A stretch of DNA of 64,000 nt from Elstera sp043721315 (GCA_043721315.1 JAYSQZ010000034.1:94582-158581); one strand, 5' to 3'; shown: positions 1-8,914, numbered from the stretch's first letter. Numbers and translations: made by a program. Notes: generated from the sequence alone by a model not told the origin.

Positions 1-35
1 TCGGGTATAAGAAGGCGAGTGAGGAGGGCTTTTCC

Positions 36-479
36 GTGCCACAGGAGACACTCTCGCGCCTTGAGCGCTTGTGCATTGATAAAGGGCTGAAGATGACCGA
101 ACAGCGGCGCATCATCGCCCGCGTTCTGTCGGACGCATCGGATCATCCCGATGTGGAAATGCTGTATCGGCGCGCGACCAGCCTCGATCCACGCATTTCT
201 ATCGCCACGGTCTATCGAACAGTGCGCCTGCTTGAAGAAGCGAACATTTTGGAACGTCATGATTTCGGCGATGGCCGGGCACGCTATGAAGAGCTGCCCG
301 AGGAGCATCACGATCATTTGATTGATGTCGATTCCGGTGCCGTGATCGAGTTTCAGAACAGCGATATTGAAGATTTACAGCGGAAGATTGCTGAAACCTT
401 GGGCTATCGGCTGGTCGATCATCGGCTGGAACTCTATGGGGTTCGGCTAGATAAGCCGGAACCGGAGAAAGGTACTTGA
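36..479 (+). CDS. fur: Fur family metal-responsive repressor
   Basis: A 147-residue Fur-family regulator that represses metal-uptake genes when it binds Fe(II) or Mn(II). The winged helix lies at about residues 15-80, with recognition-helix sequence IATVYRTVRLLEE near 56-68. The dimerisation domain carries the metal ligands HHDH at 91-94, with E86/E87 nearby. The CxxC pairs of enterobacterial Fur are absent (DVDSG where LDCG is usual), a common alphaproteobacterial form that makes Fur or the manganese-responding Mur both possible. The start is GTG at 36, after GAGGAGGG at 21-28. The stop overlaps the next start, so olsB is probably co-transcribed. Confidence 0.93.
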   Translation: MPQETLSRLERLCIDKGLKMTEQRRIIARVLSDASDHPDVEMLYRRATSLDPRISIATVYRTVRLLEEANILERHDFGDGRARYEELPEEHHDHLIDVDSGAVIEFQNSDIEDLQRKIAETLGYRLVDHRLELYGVRLDKPEPEKGT

Positions 480-1420
480 TCAAGATGGGTCACGAGCTTG
501 AACTGGTCACACATCGCTTGGCGGGCGAGTTAACCCCGCATCGCTTGGCGGGCGATCTAACTCCGCATCGCTTGGCGGGCGAGTTAAAGACCGGGACTCT
601 GGAGGTCCGTCTGGCCGAATCGGCGGCGGAGCTAGATGCCGCGCAAGCGCTCCGGTATCGCATTTTCTATGATGAAATGCAGGCCAAGCCTGATAGTGCC
701 ACTCTGGCCGCCCAGCGTGATGTCGATGCCTATGACGCAACTTGCGATCACCTATTGGTGCTCGATCATGCGTTGGGCGTTGGGGCCGATGCGGTTGTCG
801 GCACCTATCGGCTGATCCGCAAACCGGCAGCCGATGCCTGCGGCGGTTTCTATACCCGTCACGAGTTCGATATTAGCCCATTGCTTAGTTTGGGCGGTAA
901 GCTGCTGGAGTTGGGCCGAAGCTGTGTCGATACCCGTTATCGCACGCGCCCGACGATGCAGTTGCTGTGGCGCGGTATCGCCTCTTACGTTTTCCATCAC
1001 GATATTGCGCTGATGTTCGGCTGCGCCAGCCTGCCGGGGATTGATGCCGACGTACATGCGTTGCCGCTCTCCTATCTGCATCACTACCATCTTGCCCCAG
1101 AAGCGTTGCGCGCGCGCGCCCTGGAAGGTCGTTATGTTGGGTTGGACAGGATGCCAAAAGAGGCGGTGGATATGAAACGCGCCTTGGCCGATCTGCCGCC
1201 GCTTATCAAAGGCTATCTGCGCTTGGGCGGTTTCATCGGCGACGGCGCGGTGATCGACGATCAATTCAATACGGTTGATGTGTGTATTTTGGTAAAAACT
1301 GACCTTATCACCGAAAAATATCTGAACCATTATAGCCGCACGACGGGCGGCGCGGTCTCCGGCACGGGGGACAGCAGCTCGGGGGACAGCGCGGGCGACG
1401 AGATCGCCGGGGTAGCATAA
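476..1420 (+). CDS. olsB: Ornithine-acyl-ACP N-acyltransferase (OlsB-like)
   Basis: GNAT-fold acyltransferase of the PF13444 type, 314 residues. OlsB transfers a 3-hydroxyacyl chain from ACP to ornithine, the first step to the phosphate-free membrane lipid ornithine lipid. Visible family features are AQALRYRIFYDEM, LELGRSCVDTRYR and ALMFGCASLPG. The TTG start at 476 overlaps the fur stop and has GGAG eight bases upstream; an ATG at 485 is the alternative. Residues about 13-38 are a tandem repeat (HRLAGELTP, HRLAGDLTP, HRLAGEL) not expected in the family. The plsC-like olsA partner follows after 16 bp, which supports the substrate assignment. Confidence 0.8.
   Translation: MIKMGHELELVTHRLAGELTPHRLAGDLTPHRLAGELKTGTLEVRLAESAAELDAAQALRYRIFYDEMQAKPDSATLAAQRDVDAYDATCDHLLVLDHALGVGADAVVGTYRLIRKPAADACGGFYTRHEFDISPLLSLGGKLLELGRSCVDTRYRTRPTMQLLWRGIASYVFHHDIALMFGCASLPGIDADVHALPLSYLHHYHLAPEALRARALEGRYVGLDRMPKEAVDMKRALADLPPLIKGYLRLGGFIGDGAVIDDQFNTVDVCILVKTDLITEKYLNHYSRTTGGAVSGTGDSSSGDSAGDEIAGVA
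512..587 (+). repeat. 27-bp tandem repeat, 2.8 copies, in the olsB N-terminus
   Basis: Three consecutive units begin CATCGCTTGGCGGGCGA at 512, 539 and 566 with a 27-bp period. The period is a multiple of three, so copy-number change would keep the frame and add or remove nine residues (HRLAGELTP). Confidence 0.95.
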
Positions 1421-1436
1421 GCACGATGGGGCAGCC

Positions 1437-2312
1437 ATGAACGACATGATGGCGGGCATCGGCTCCCTTCCCCTCGCGGCGGCGCGGTTGCTGGTCTATG
1501 TCGGTTTTACTCTTCTGTGCCTACCCGTGCAACTTGTCGCGGTCGCTTTAGGCGCATCGGCACAAACGCGCTTCCCCGTCTGGTATCATCGCCGCTGTTT
1601 GCGGATTCTCGGCGTCCAGATCGAGGTGCGGGGGGAGCGTTCTGTGCAGAACCCAACGCTGTTTGTTGCCAATCACGGCGGATACATTGATATAAGCCTG
1701 CTGGGCGCGCTGATTCCCGGCAGTTTCGTTGCGAAAACCGAGGTTGGCACTTGGCCTCTGTTTGGCCTATTGGCGAAACTTCAGCGCACTGTGTTCGTGG
1801 ACCGCAAACGCGGCTCCACAGAGACCCAGCGCAATGATATCGCCGTGCGCCTGCACGCGGGTGACAATCTTATTTTGTTTCCCGAAGGCACCAGCAGCGA
1901 CGGCAACCGCGTGCTCCCGTTCAAAAGTGCGCTGTTCAGCGTGGCCGCGATTGACAGTGGGCAGGGGCCGTTGCGGGTGCAGCCGGTCTCCATCGCCTAC
2001 ACAATGATTAACGGCATTCCAATGGGCCGGGCTTTGCGCCCGTTCCTGGCCTGGTATGGCGATATGGATATGGGGCCGCACCTGCTGCGACTGGCGGGCC
2101 TGGGCAAGATCACCGCCGCGGTTACCTTTCATCCGCCCGTAACCCTGGCCGAGCTTCGCAGCCGGAAAGCCCTGGCCGCGCACTGCGAACATGCGATTTC
2201 TACGAGCTTGGCCGCCGCGCTCTCGGGCCGCACGCCCTCTATCGCGCCCTCTGTCGCGCCGTCTGTGTCTGCCCCTTCCTCATCATCCCCAACTGTCGCG
2301 GTTCCCCAATGA
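1437..2312 (+). CDS. olsA: 1-acyl-glycerol-3-phosphate-type acyltransferase (OlsA-like)
   Basis: PlsC-family O-acyltransferase, 291 residues. It shows the HX4D catalytic motif (H80 to D85 in NHGGYIDI) and the FPEGT acceptor-binding motif at 148-152. An N-terminal hydrophobic segment at about 10-42 would place it on the inner membrane. Directly after the OlsB-like gene it most likely acylates lyso-ornithine lipid (OlsA); a phosphatidic-acid role (PlsC) cannot be excluded. The C-terminus is a low-complexity Ala/Pro/Ser tail (APSIAPSVAPSV). The stop overlaps the sdaA start as ATGA. Confidence 0.82.
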   Translation: MNDMMAGIGSLPLAAARLLVYVGFTLLCLPVQLVAVALGASAQTRFPVWYHRRCLRILGVQIEVRGERSVQNPTLFVANHGGYIDISLLGALIPGSFVAKTEVGTWPLFGLLAKLQRTVFVDRKRGSTETQRNDIAVRLHAGDNLILFPEGTSSDGNRVLPFKSALFSVAAIDSGQGPLRVQPVSIAYTMINGIPMGRALRPFLAWYGDMDMGPHLLRLAGLGKITAAVTFHPPVTLAELRSRKALAAHCEHAISTSLAAALSGRTPSIAPSVAPSVSAPSSSSPTVAVPQ

Positions 2313-3688
2313 GCGTTAGCCTTTTCGATCTCTTCAAGATCGGCCTTGGTCCGTCGAGTTCTCACACCGTGGGGCCGATGAAAGCCGCCTATCGCTTCGG
2401 GGAGGCGCTGGCGCAAGCGGGGCTGCTGCCGCGTGTCGCGCGCGTACAGGCCGAGCTTTTCGGGTCGCTCGCTCTCACCGGGCGCGGTCATGCCACCGAT
2501 ACCGCCGTGATTCTGGGGCTGGCCGGGCACCTGCCAGATCGGATTGAGCCGGATAACGTGCAGCCTTTGGTGCAGCAGATCGCCACTGAACAGCGTTTGG
2601 CGCTGGCGGGAGCCTTCGAGATCGGCTTCATCCAAACCACCGATTTGCTGTTTCAGATGCTGGATACGCTGCCCCGCCACACCAACGGGATGCGCTTCAC
2701 CGCGTTCGATGCGACAGGAACGGCCCTGCTAACGCGGATTTCCTATTCGATCGGCGGCGGGTTTATTTTGGATGAGGAAGAGTTTGAGCGCGGCGGGCAA
2801 ACGTCAGGGCCGGTTTTGCCGTTTCCGTTCAAGTCGGGGTCGGAACTGTTGGGCATGGGCATGACGTTTGGCCTCACCATCGCGCAAATGGTTATGGCGA
2901 ACGAGGTCGCGCAACGCCCGCGTGCCGAGGTGGAGGAGCACTTGCGCGCCGTGTGGGAGGCGATGCGCGCCTGCACAAAGCGCGGTCTTGCTACCGAGGG
3001 CCAGTTGCCGGGCGGCTTGCGCGTTAAACGCCGCGCCCCTGGCCTCTACCGGGCGATGCAGCGCAGCCTTGCCGCCAATCAACCGTCGCCCACTCTGTCG
3101 TTCGAGCGCGCCAGTCTGTATGCGATTGCCGTGAACGAGGAAAACGCCTGCGGGGGCCGTGTCGTTACCGCGCCAACGAATGGGGCGGCGGGGTTGGTTC
3201 CTGCCGTGCTGCATTATTTCGTCGATTGTTGGCCTGAAGGCTCCGACGAGCAGAAAATCTTCGAGTTTCTACTCACCGCTACCGCCATTGGCAGCCTGTT
3301 CAAAACCCGCGCGTCGATTTCGGGTGCGGAGGTTGGGTGTCAGGGGGAGGTTGGCGTTGCCTGTTCGATGGCCGCCGCCGGGCTTGCCGCCGCCCTCGGC
3401 GGAAGCAATGCCCAGATCGAAAATGCGGCTGAAATCGGGATGGAGCATAATCTAGGGCTAACCTGCGATCCCATTGGCGGCCTCGTGCAGATCCCCTGTA
3501 TCGAGCGCAATGCGATGGGGGCGGTTAAGGCGATCAACGCCGCCGCTCTGGCCCTGCAAGGCGATGGTACTCACCGCGTCTCGCTCGATCAGGTCATCGA
3601 AACCATGCGCCAAACGGGGCATGATATGATGACGAAATACAAGGAAACCGCTCAAGGCGGTCTCGCGGTGAATGTGGTGGCGTGTTAG
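2309..3688 (+). CDS. sdaA: L-serine dehydratase, iron-sulfur type
   Basis: Single-chain L-serine ammonia-lyase, 459 residues, converting L-serine to pyruvate and ammonia with an oxygen-sensitive 4Fe-4S cluster. The N-terminal beta domain starts SLFDLFKIGLGPSSSHTVGPM. The alpha domain has the conserved cysteines in EVGCQGEVG, GLTCDPIGG and VQIPCIERN. The length matches the family. The start overlaps the olsA stop (ATGA), so translation is probably coupled. The stop codon lies inside a 17-bp inverted repeat. Confidence 0.95.
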   Translation: MSVSLFDLFKIGLGPSSSHTVGPMKAAYRFGEALAQAGLLPRVARVQAELFGSLALTGRGHATDTAVILGLAGHLPDRIEPDNVQPLVQQIATEQRLALAGAFEIGFIQTTDLLFQMLDTLPRHTNGMRFTAFDATGTALLTRISYSIGGGFILDEEEFERGGQTSGPVLPFPFKSGSELLGMGMTFGLTIAQMVMANEVAQRPRAEVEEHLRAVWEAMRACTKRGLATEGQLPGGLRVKRRAPGLYRAMQRSLAANQPSPTLSFERASLYAIAVNEENACGGRVVTAPTNGAAGLVPAVLHYFVDCWPEGSDEQKIFEFLLTATAIGSLFKTRASISGAEVGCQGEVGVACSMAAAGLAAALGGSNAQIENAAEIGMEHNLGLTCDPIGGLVQIPCIERNAMGAVKAINAAALALQGDGTHRVSLDQVIETMRQTGHDMMTKYKETAQGGLAVNVVAC

Positions 3689-3723
3689 AGGATCGTGCGT
3701 CAACTATGACGCACGATCCTCTA
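3686..3723 (+). terminator. Perfect 17-bp hairpin containing the sdaA stop codon
   Basis: Arms at 3686-3702 and 3707-3723 are perfectly complementary around an ACTA loop, followed by a T-rich run (GCTTTATTTTA). The sdaA TAG at 3686-3688 is part of the left arm. The arm core GATCGTGCGT recurs, slightly changed, in the hairpin after zapE. Confidence 0.8.
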
Positions 3724-3849
3724 GCTTTATTTTAGCCCTCGCCGCCAGGTGCGTTTGACGCGCCAAGCGCTTGGCCGGGCGCATCCGCGCCCTTGGCCGC
3801 CGCCTCAATGGCGGCTTCTAGAGCCGCGCCAGAGTTAAGGCGCGCGGCT

Positions 3850-5319
3850 CTAGATCACGCTTTCCTCCACCGCTAAATCTGCCGCCTTGCGGTTCGCGCC
3901 GAGCAGCCGGCCCAGAATATCGAACCCCCGTACCACATCCGCCCGGCTGCGCGGCGTGCCAAGAGCGAGGCGGATGCCATCGCTTACCGTGCGCCCGACG
4001 CAGAAAGCCGCCGTGGGGGAGAGGATCACGCCCTCGCGGCGGGCGGCGGGCAGCAACACATCGTCGCGCCAGCCTTCCGGTAGATCAAGCCACATATGAT
4101 AGGCATTCGGATGACAGGGGCGCGGAACGAGACCGTAAGCACCAAGGGCTTGGCGGGCCAGGGCTTGACGGGCGGCGCCTTCGATCCGCTTTTCTTCGAT
4201 CAGCCGCTGCGCTGTCCCATCTTCTACCCAACGGCGAACGATTTCGGCCATCAGTGGCGGTGCCATCCACACTGTTGTGCGAACACCGCTCGCAATCCGT
4301 GCCGCCGCATCGCCGGGGGCAACCAGCGCGCCAATCCGCAGGCCCGCCGCCAGGCTTTTCGACGTTGAACTGAGATAATAGACCTGATCGGGGGCATAGG
4401 CGTGTAGAGGCAACGGGGCTTCGGGCACGAGAAACCCATAGACATCATCTTCCAAAATTGCCACGCGGTAGCGCTGGGCAAGGGCGGCGATTTGCGCCCG
4501 GCGTGCCGCGCTCCAGATAATCGCCGTTGGGTTTTGTATGGTCGGCATACAGTAGAGCGCCTTCACCAGCCCTTCGCGGCAGGCGGCTTCGAAGGCTTCC
4601 GGCACAATCCCGGCTTCGTCCGAGGGCAGGCCCTTGGTGCGGAGATGCATCAGCCGCGCTGCCGATTTCAGCCCGCCATAGGTGAGCGTATCGCAGGCAA
4701 TAGTATCGCCCGGTGCCGCCACCGCCGATAGCGCCATCAGCAGCGCGTGCTGCGCGCCGGAGGTCAGGAACACGGTTTCAGGCTCCGGCGCAAACCCAGG
4801 CCGGGCGATAAACTGCGCCATCGCCGCCCGATGCGCGGGCATCCCAAGGTGCGGCTGATAGGATAGAAACGGCTGAACTGCGCCGCTCAGGCTAATATCG
4901 ACCAGCGTTCGGCTTAGGGACTCGGCCTCGCTCCCCACGTTATTGGCAGAGACATTGATGGCAAGGTCGATCATGTCGTCTGCCGGGTTTAGGGCTTGCG
5001 CGGTAACTGGCTCCAACCGGGGCCGCACAAAGGTTCCGCGCCCAACTTCTCCGCCAATCAAACCGCGTTTTTCCGCCTCGGAATAGGCCCGCGTGACCGT
5101 GCCGACCGTCACCTTCAGCCGGTACGCAAGATCGCGGTGCGTCGGTAGCCGCGTGCCGGAGGGGAGGCGATTTTGCTCGATGTCCGCTGCCAGCGCATCG
5201 GCAATCGCCTTATAGCGCGGCCCGTTAAAGCGGCTTAGGTCCGGTATCCAGCTATCCCCCGAACGGGCGGGGGCCAATGGGCCAGCGTTGCGGGCGGGTG
5301 CATCGAGCAAAGCAGTCAT
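3850..5319 (-). CDS. MocR-type transcriptional regulator (GntR HTH plus aminotransferase fold)
   Basis: A 489-residue MocR/PdxR-class regulator. A GntR winged helix at about residues 30-105 (YKAIADALAADIEQNRLPSG, LAYRLKVTVGTVTRAYSEAE) is fused to a fold-type I aminotransferase domain that binds PLP through the lysine in STSKSLAAGLRIG. Such proteins sense PLP or an amino compound and usually control a divergent gene. Here that is the DUF1127 gene at 5525, and CATTGTC repeats lie in the shared intergenic region. The natural target is unknown; no pdxS/T or GABA genes are adjacent. Confidence 0.88.
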   Translation of the reverse strand: MTALLDAPARNAGPLAPARSGDSWIPDLSRFNGPRYKAIADALAADIEQNRLPSGTRLPTHRDLAYRLKVTVGTVTRAYSEAEKRGLIGGEVGRGTFVRPRLEPVTAQALNPADDMIDLAINVSANNVGSEAESLSRTLVDISLSGAVQPFLSYQPHLGMPAHRAAMAQFIARPGFAPEPETVFLTSGAQHALLMALSAVAAPGDTIACDTLTYGGLKSAARLMHLRTKGLPSDEAGIVPEAFEAACREGLVKALYCMPTIQNPTAIIWSAARRAQIAALAQRYRVAILEDDVYGFLVPEAPLPLHAYAPDQVYYLSSTSKSLAAGLRIGALVAPGDAAARIASGVRTTVWMAPPLMAEIVRRWVEDGTAQRLIEEKRIEGAARQALARQALGAYGLVPRPCHPNAYHMWLDLPEGWRDDVLLPAARREGVILSPTAAFCVGRTVSDGIRLALGTPRSRADVVRGFDILGRLLGANRKAADLAVEESVI

Positions 5320-5371
5320 GGCATCTCCTTATAACCGCAGTTTAGCGCGGGGAGCACGACCTGTCGAGCAT

Positions 5372-5410
5372 CATTGTCCCCCTTTTAGAAAGACAATGCT
5401 CCTCATTGTC
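5372..5410. promoter_or_regulatory. Candidate MocR operator: three CATTGTC half-sites
   Basis: CATTGTC at 5372-5378, its complement GACAATG at 5392-5398, and CATTGTC again at 5404-5410 lie between the divergent MocR and DUF1127 genes. The two direct copies are 32 bp apart, about three helical turns. Related MocR regulators use direct and inverted half-sites. Binding here is inferred. Confidence 0.5.
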
Positions 5411-5524
5411 ATTAAATTTTACCGAACAATTTTGTCATCAGAACAATTTTAATCTCGACATAGCCCTGAAAACAGACCGAGATAGAGACACTTACCGCTA
5501 ATTGTACCCGTAAGGAGACAGACA

Positions 5525-5797
5525 ATGGCCCATAAAATGGTTTATATCTCCCTCGCCGACGCCGCTTGCTGCGCCAAAGACATGCCCGCTTCGTCGCCCG
5601 CCACCGTTTTCGCCAAAGTCCTACGTCTGCTCGCCATGCCGTTCCTGGCCCTGGGGGATGCCAATCGGGCCGCGCGTTTGCGCCGCCAAGCCCGCGAGAT
5701 TCCCGACCATCTGCGCCACGATATTGGCTTGAAGGACTTAAAGGAGCAAAGCCGCTTGCGGGAGGGGGAGAATGTGCGCTTTCCTAATTGGACCTGA
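5525..5797 (+). CDS. DUF1127-type small protein
   Basis: A 90-residue, arginine-rich protein whose C-terminal half has the DUF1127 (YjiS-like) signature REIPDHLRHDIGLKDL. Small DUF1127 proteins in alphaproteobacteria include RNA-binding or regulatory factors in phosphate and carbon metabolism; the role here is unknown. AAGGAGACAGACA immediately precedes the ATG. The gene faces the MocR regulator across about 205 bp, so it is the likely regulated partner. Confidence 0.75.
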   Translation: MAHKMVYISLADAACCAKDMPASSPATVFAKVLRLLAMPFLALGDANRAARLRRQAREIPDHLRHDIGLKDLKEQSRLREGENVRFPNWT

Positions 5798-5891
5798 TCC
5801 GGCGCGCCATCGCCCCGCGCTGTGGCCCCTGTGGTCGCAGCACTGGCTAACGTCGCGCCGTCCCTCTCTTCTGCCGCAGGAACTTGCTTCC

Positions 5892-6635
5892 ATGACCGAG
5901 ACAATCGCTCCACCCACCGAGGATCTGTTCCGCGCCGACGCCTATCAAACCGAAGCGGGCGCGGTGGTTCTCGCCGTCACTGAAACGGAAAAAGGTATCG
6001 AAATTCTGCTGGATCGCACGCTGTTTTACCCCACGGGGGGCGGCCAGCCGGGCGATACGGGGGTGATTGTCTGCCCTAGTGGGGCAGAAACGCGGATTAT
6101 GGACACGCGCAAAGGCTCACATCCGAACACGATTGTTCACCTTGCCGACGTGGCCCCGGCGTTTTCCGTCGGCGATACCGTCACGCTGCGGTTGGACTGG
6201 CCGCGTCGTCATCGGTTGATGCGGATGCACACCTGTTTGCATCTGCTGTCCTCGGTTGTTCCCGCAGGCGTGACTGGGGGGCAAGTGAATGAGGATAAAG
6301 GCCGCTTAGATTTCGACATCGGCGAGTTGGTGCTCGATAAAGACGCGATTGAAACCCAGCTTAACGCCCTCATCGCTGCCGATCACCCGGTGGGGCAGCG
6401 CTGGATTACCGATGCGGAGTTGGAGGCGAACCCCGGCCTCGTCAAAACCATGTCGGTGCAACCACCGCGCGGGGCAGGCCGCGTGCGGCTGATAGATATT
6501 CCCGGTGTCGATCTGCAACCCTGCGGCGGCACTCATGTCGCGCGCACGGGCGAGATTGGCCCGGTGCGGGTCGATAAAATCGAAAACAAGGGCAAACGGA
6601 ACCGCCGCGTGGTTCTCGCCTTCGTTGAGGCATGA
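5892..6635 (+). CDS. Alanyl-tRNA editing protein AlaX
   Basis: Free-standing editing domain related to the AlaRS editing module, 247 residues from ATG 5892. It hydrolyses Ser- or Gly-tRNA(Ala). The zinc-site motifs are HTCLH (HxxxH) and CGGTH (CxxxH), and the N-terminus shows LFYPTGGGQPGDTG, a hallmark of the fold. An open frame extends upstream to 5772 but overlaps the DUF1127 gene; the AGG at 5878-5880 favours 5892. It runs into a GNAT gene after 7 bp and then phzF, probably one transcript. Confidence 0.88.
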   Translation: MTETIAPPTEDLFRADAYQTEAGAVVLAVTETEKGIEILLDRTLFYPTGGGQPGDTGVIVCPSGAETRIMDTRKGSHPNTIVHLADVAPAFSVGDTVTLRLDWPRRHRLMRMHTCLHLLSSVVPAGVTGGQVNEDKGRLDFDIGELVLDKDAIETQLNALIAADHPVGQRWITDAELEANPGLVKTMSVQPPRGAGRVRLIDIPGVDLQPCGGTHVARTGEIGPVRVDKIENKGKRNRRVVLAFVEA

Positions 6636-6642
6636 GAAGGGC

Positions 6643-7254
6643 ATGGGTTTGGATCTTTCCCCCGTAACCCTCACCGGGCGGCGTGTGATTCTGGTGCCCT
6701 TGACCGTCGCCCACGGCCCCGGCCTGCAAACCGCTATCGGCACCGCGCCCGTGTTTTGCTATTTCGGCGGGCTTCCGGCGCAGGATGCCGCAGCGGTACC
6801 GGAGTTTCTGAAGATCGCAGAAAATATGGCGGCGGCGAAAACCGCACTTCCCTTCTGCACGCTCGACCGCGACACCGGCCTGCCTATCGGCTCCACTCGT
6901 TTTGGCAATATCGACGCCGCCCATAAGCGTGCGGAAATCGGTTGGACGTTCGTCGTGCCAAGCCGCCAGCGCAGCGGGGCCAACCGCGAGGCGAAATATC
7001 TCATGCTGCGCTATGCCTTCGAGACGCTTGGGTGCGTTCGGGTAGAGCTGAAAACTCACCACCTTAATCAGCAATCCCGCAGAGCCATTGCGGCCCTGGG
7101 CGGCATCGAAGAGGGGATTCTGCGGAACCACATGATTATGAGCGACGGCAGCTTTCGTCACTCAGTCGTATTTTCGATTCTACCCGAAGAATGGCCCGCC
7201 GTGAAAATGCGGCTTGAAGCGCAACTGTATCCCGATGGAAAGATCCCCGCATGA
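6643..7254 (+). CDS. GNAT family N-acetyltransferase (RimJ/RimL-like)
   Basis: A 203-residue GNAT acetyltransferase of the RimJ/RimL class. It begins LTGRRVILVPLT, has AEIGWTFVVPSRQRSG in the acetyl-CoA binding region, and YAFETLGCVRVELKTHHLNQQSRRAIAALG at its C-terminal half (VELKTHHLNQQSRRAIAALG is the typical RimL end). GAGAAGGG precedes the ATG at 6643, seven bases after the alaX stop. The last four bases overlap the phzF start (ATGA). The substrate could be a protein N-terminus or a small amine. Confidence 0.82.
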   Translation: MGLDLSPVTLTGRRVILVPLTVAHGPGLQTAIGTAPVFCYFGGLPAQDAAAVPEFLKIAENMAAAKTALPFCTLDRDTGLPIGSTRFGNIDAAHKRAEIGWTFVVPSRQRSGANREAKYLMLRYAFETLGCVRVELKTHHLNQQSRRAIAALGGIEEGILRNHMIMSDGSFRHSVVFSILPEEWPAVKMRLEAQLYPDGKIPA

Positions 7255-8144
7255 ACCTATCGTTGCCGCTCTATCAACTCGATGCTTTCACCCCTGAGCG
7301 GTTTTGCGGCAACCCCGCCGCCGTCATGCCGCTGACGGAGCCGCTGCCAGCGGCGCTGATGCAGGCGATTGCCGCCGAAAACAATCTGTCGGAAACCGCC
7401 TTCATTCAGCGCCGCCCTGGCCCTGCGGTGGAGTATGATATTCGCTGGTTTACCCCCGCGCTCGAAGTGCAGCTTTGCGGCCACGCCACTCTTGCCAGTG
7501 CTGCCGTCGTGCTGGAACGGCTGGAGCCTAGCGCCAACCGCGTTACCTTTCACAGCCTCAGCGGCCCGCTGTATGTGGATAAAATCGCTCTTCCCGATGG
7601 TACGCCCGGCTATCGGCTCGATTTTCCGCGCGATGTGCCTGAAACGGTCGAGGATGCGGCCCTTTTAACGCAAGTCTCTGATGCGCTTGGCGTAGAAGTG
7701 CTCGCTTTGCTGTGCAGTCCAACCGCCGCATACCGGCTGGTCGCCCTCGTGCGGGATGCTGCAACGGTCGAACACGCCCAACCGGATCTGACGAAAATCG
7801 CCGCTATCAATCACCGCTCAGTGTCGCTCACGGCGGCAGGCACGGCGGCAGGCCGGACCGAGACGGATGAAGTTTCGATGACGGCCATCGCCAGTGGCGA
7901 TCATGCCGATGTGGATTTTGTCAGCCGCATGTTCGCGCCGAAAGCAGGCATTCCTGAAGATCCTGTGACCGGATCGCTCCACTGCATCCTCACGCCCTAT
8001 TGGGCGGCGCGCTTGGGCAAGAGTAAACTCCGCGCCCGCCAACTGAGCGCCCGGCGCGGCGAGCTTTTCGTGGAAGATACCGGTACCCGCACGCTTCTGA
8101 GCGGGGCAGTCGTGTTTGTGCTGGAAGGGGTGATGCAGGTTTAG
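7251..8144 (+). CDS. PhzF family isomerase/epimerase-like protein
   Basis: A 297-residue PhzF-fold protein (two diaminopimelate-epimerase-like halves). It has the active-site glutamate segment NNLSETAFI, QLCGHATLASA and EDPVTGSLHC. PhzF isomerises an intermediate in phenazine synthesis, but most homologues outside phz clusters have unknown substrates. No phenazine genes are nearby, so a phenazine role is unlikely. The start overlaps the GNAT stop. The gene converges with the hydrolase, with 4 bp of overlap at 8141-8144. Confidence 0.85.
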   Translation: MNLSLPLYQLDAFTPERFCGNPAAVMPLTEPLPAALMQAIAAENNLSETAFIQRRPGPAVEYDIRWFTPALEVQLCGHATLASAAVVLERLEPSANRVTFHSLSGPLYVDKIALPDGTPGYRLDFPRDVPETVEDAALLTQVSDALGVEVLALLCSPTAAYRLVALVRDAATVEHAQPDLTKIAAINHRSVSLTAAGTAAGRTETDEVSMTAIASGDHADVDFVSRMFAPKAGIPEDPVTGSLHCILTPYWAARLGKSKLRARQLSARRGELFVEDTGTRTLLSGAVVFVLEGVMQV

Positions 8145-8914
8145 GGGGCGTCTGCTTCAGCCGCAAAATCACGGATTGCTTGAGTAACGGCCCCCGGCGC
8201 TTCCAGCATCATCAGATGCGCCGCGTCTTGGATACACAAGAACCGCGCGCCCGGAATCTTCCCCGCCATGCGCTCCACGCCCTGCGGCGGCGCTTGGCGG
8301 TCGTGCTCGCCTGCAAGGCAGAGCACGGGCATGGGAAGCGCCGCCAAAGCCGCGCGCCGATCGAAGGTGACGAGGCACGCGAGCGCGGCGCGGTAAGCGG
8401 CCTCCGCCATCATCGCCATTGCCTCCGCACACTCAGAAACCACGTCTGGCGGGGTCGTCGGCAGGCAGAGGTCTGCCACCAGCGCTGGAGCAAGATCAGC
8501 TAGGCGCTGCCCTGCATCGAGCGGCCCCAAGCGTTCCGCCAGAAAAGCGCGCTGAAAGCTGCCATCTGCACTGCCGAAGAGGGCCGAACTGCCGATGAAG
8601 GTGAGCGAGCGGCAGCGGCGCGGTGCGGTCGCGGCCACCTCTAGCGCCAGCATCCCGCCCATCGAATGCCCGACCAGATGCGCTGCGGCTATTTCATGTG
8701 TATCGAAAAAATCAAGAAGAGCCGTGGCCAATCCAGCAAAACTTAGCGGCTGCCCGTCCCAAGGCGCGCTGGCATGACCCGGCATCGTCCAAGCGTGGCA
8801 CGCGATACCTTGGGCGCGTAACGCTGCGATCTGCGGCGTCCAGCAGCGCCCATCCAAACCAAGGCCGTGCAGAAACACCACGGGGGAAAACACCACGGGG
8901 GCCGTCATGGTCAT
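8141..8914 (-). CDS. Alpha/beta hydrolase
   Basis: Alpha/beta-hydrolase fold protein of 257 residues. The oxyanion-hole region is VVFLHGLGLDGRCW, the nucleophile elbow GHSMGG, the acid segment LAGEHDRQAP and the catalytic histidine QDAAHLMML. Start chosen at 8914 because AGGAGG lies five bases upstream; an in-frame ATG at 8932 would place that motif inside the gene. It is the last gene of the minus-strand folC-accD series. The substrate is not identifiable. Confidence 0.83.
   Translation of the reverse strand: MTMTAPVVFSPVVFLHGLGLDGRCWTPQIAALRAQGIACHAWTMPGHASAPWDGQPLSFAGLATALLDFFDTHEIAAAHLVGHSMGGMLALEVAATAPRRCRSLTFIGSSALFGSADGSFQRAFLAERLGPLDAGQRLADLAPALVADLCLPTTPPDVVSECAEAMAMMAEAAYRAALACLVTFDRRAALAALPMPVLCLAGEHDRQAPPQGVERMAGKIPGARFLCIQDAAHLMMLEAPGAVTQAIRDFAAEADAP

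Noticed and set aside
752..1459. Long minus-strand open frames opposite olsB, mltA, sdhA and other GC-rich genes
   Set aside because: These follow from high GC in the real genes and have no ribosome site or family similarity.
7251..8144. Phenazine biosynthesis role for PhzF
   Set aside because: No other phz gene is near; most PhzF homologues have other unknown substrates.
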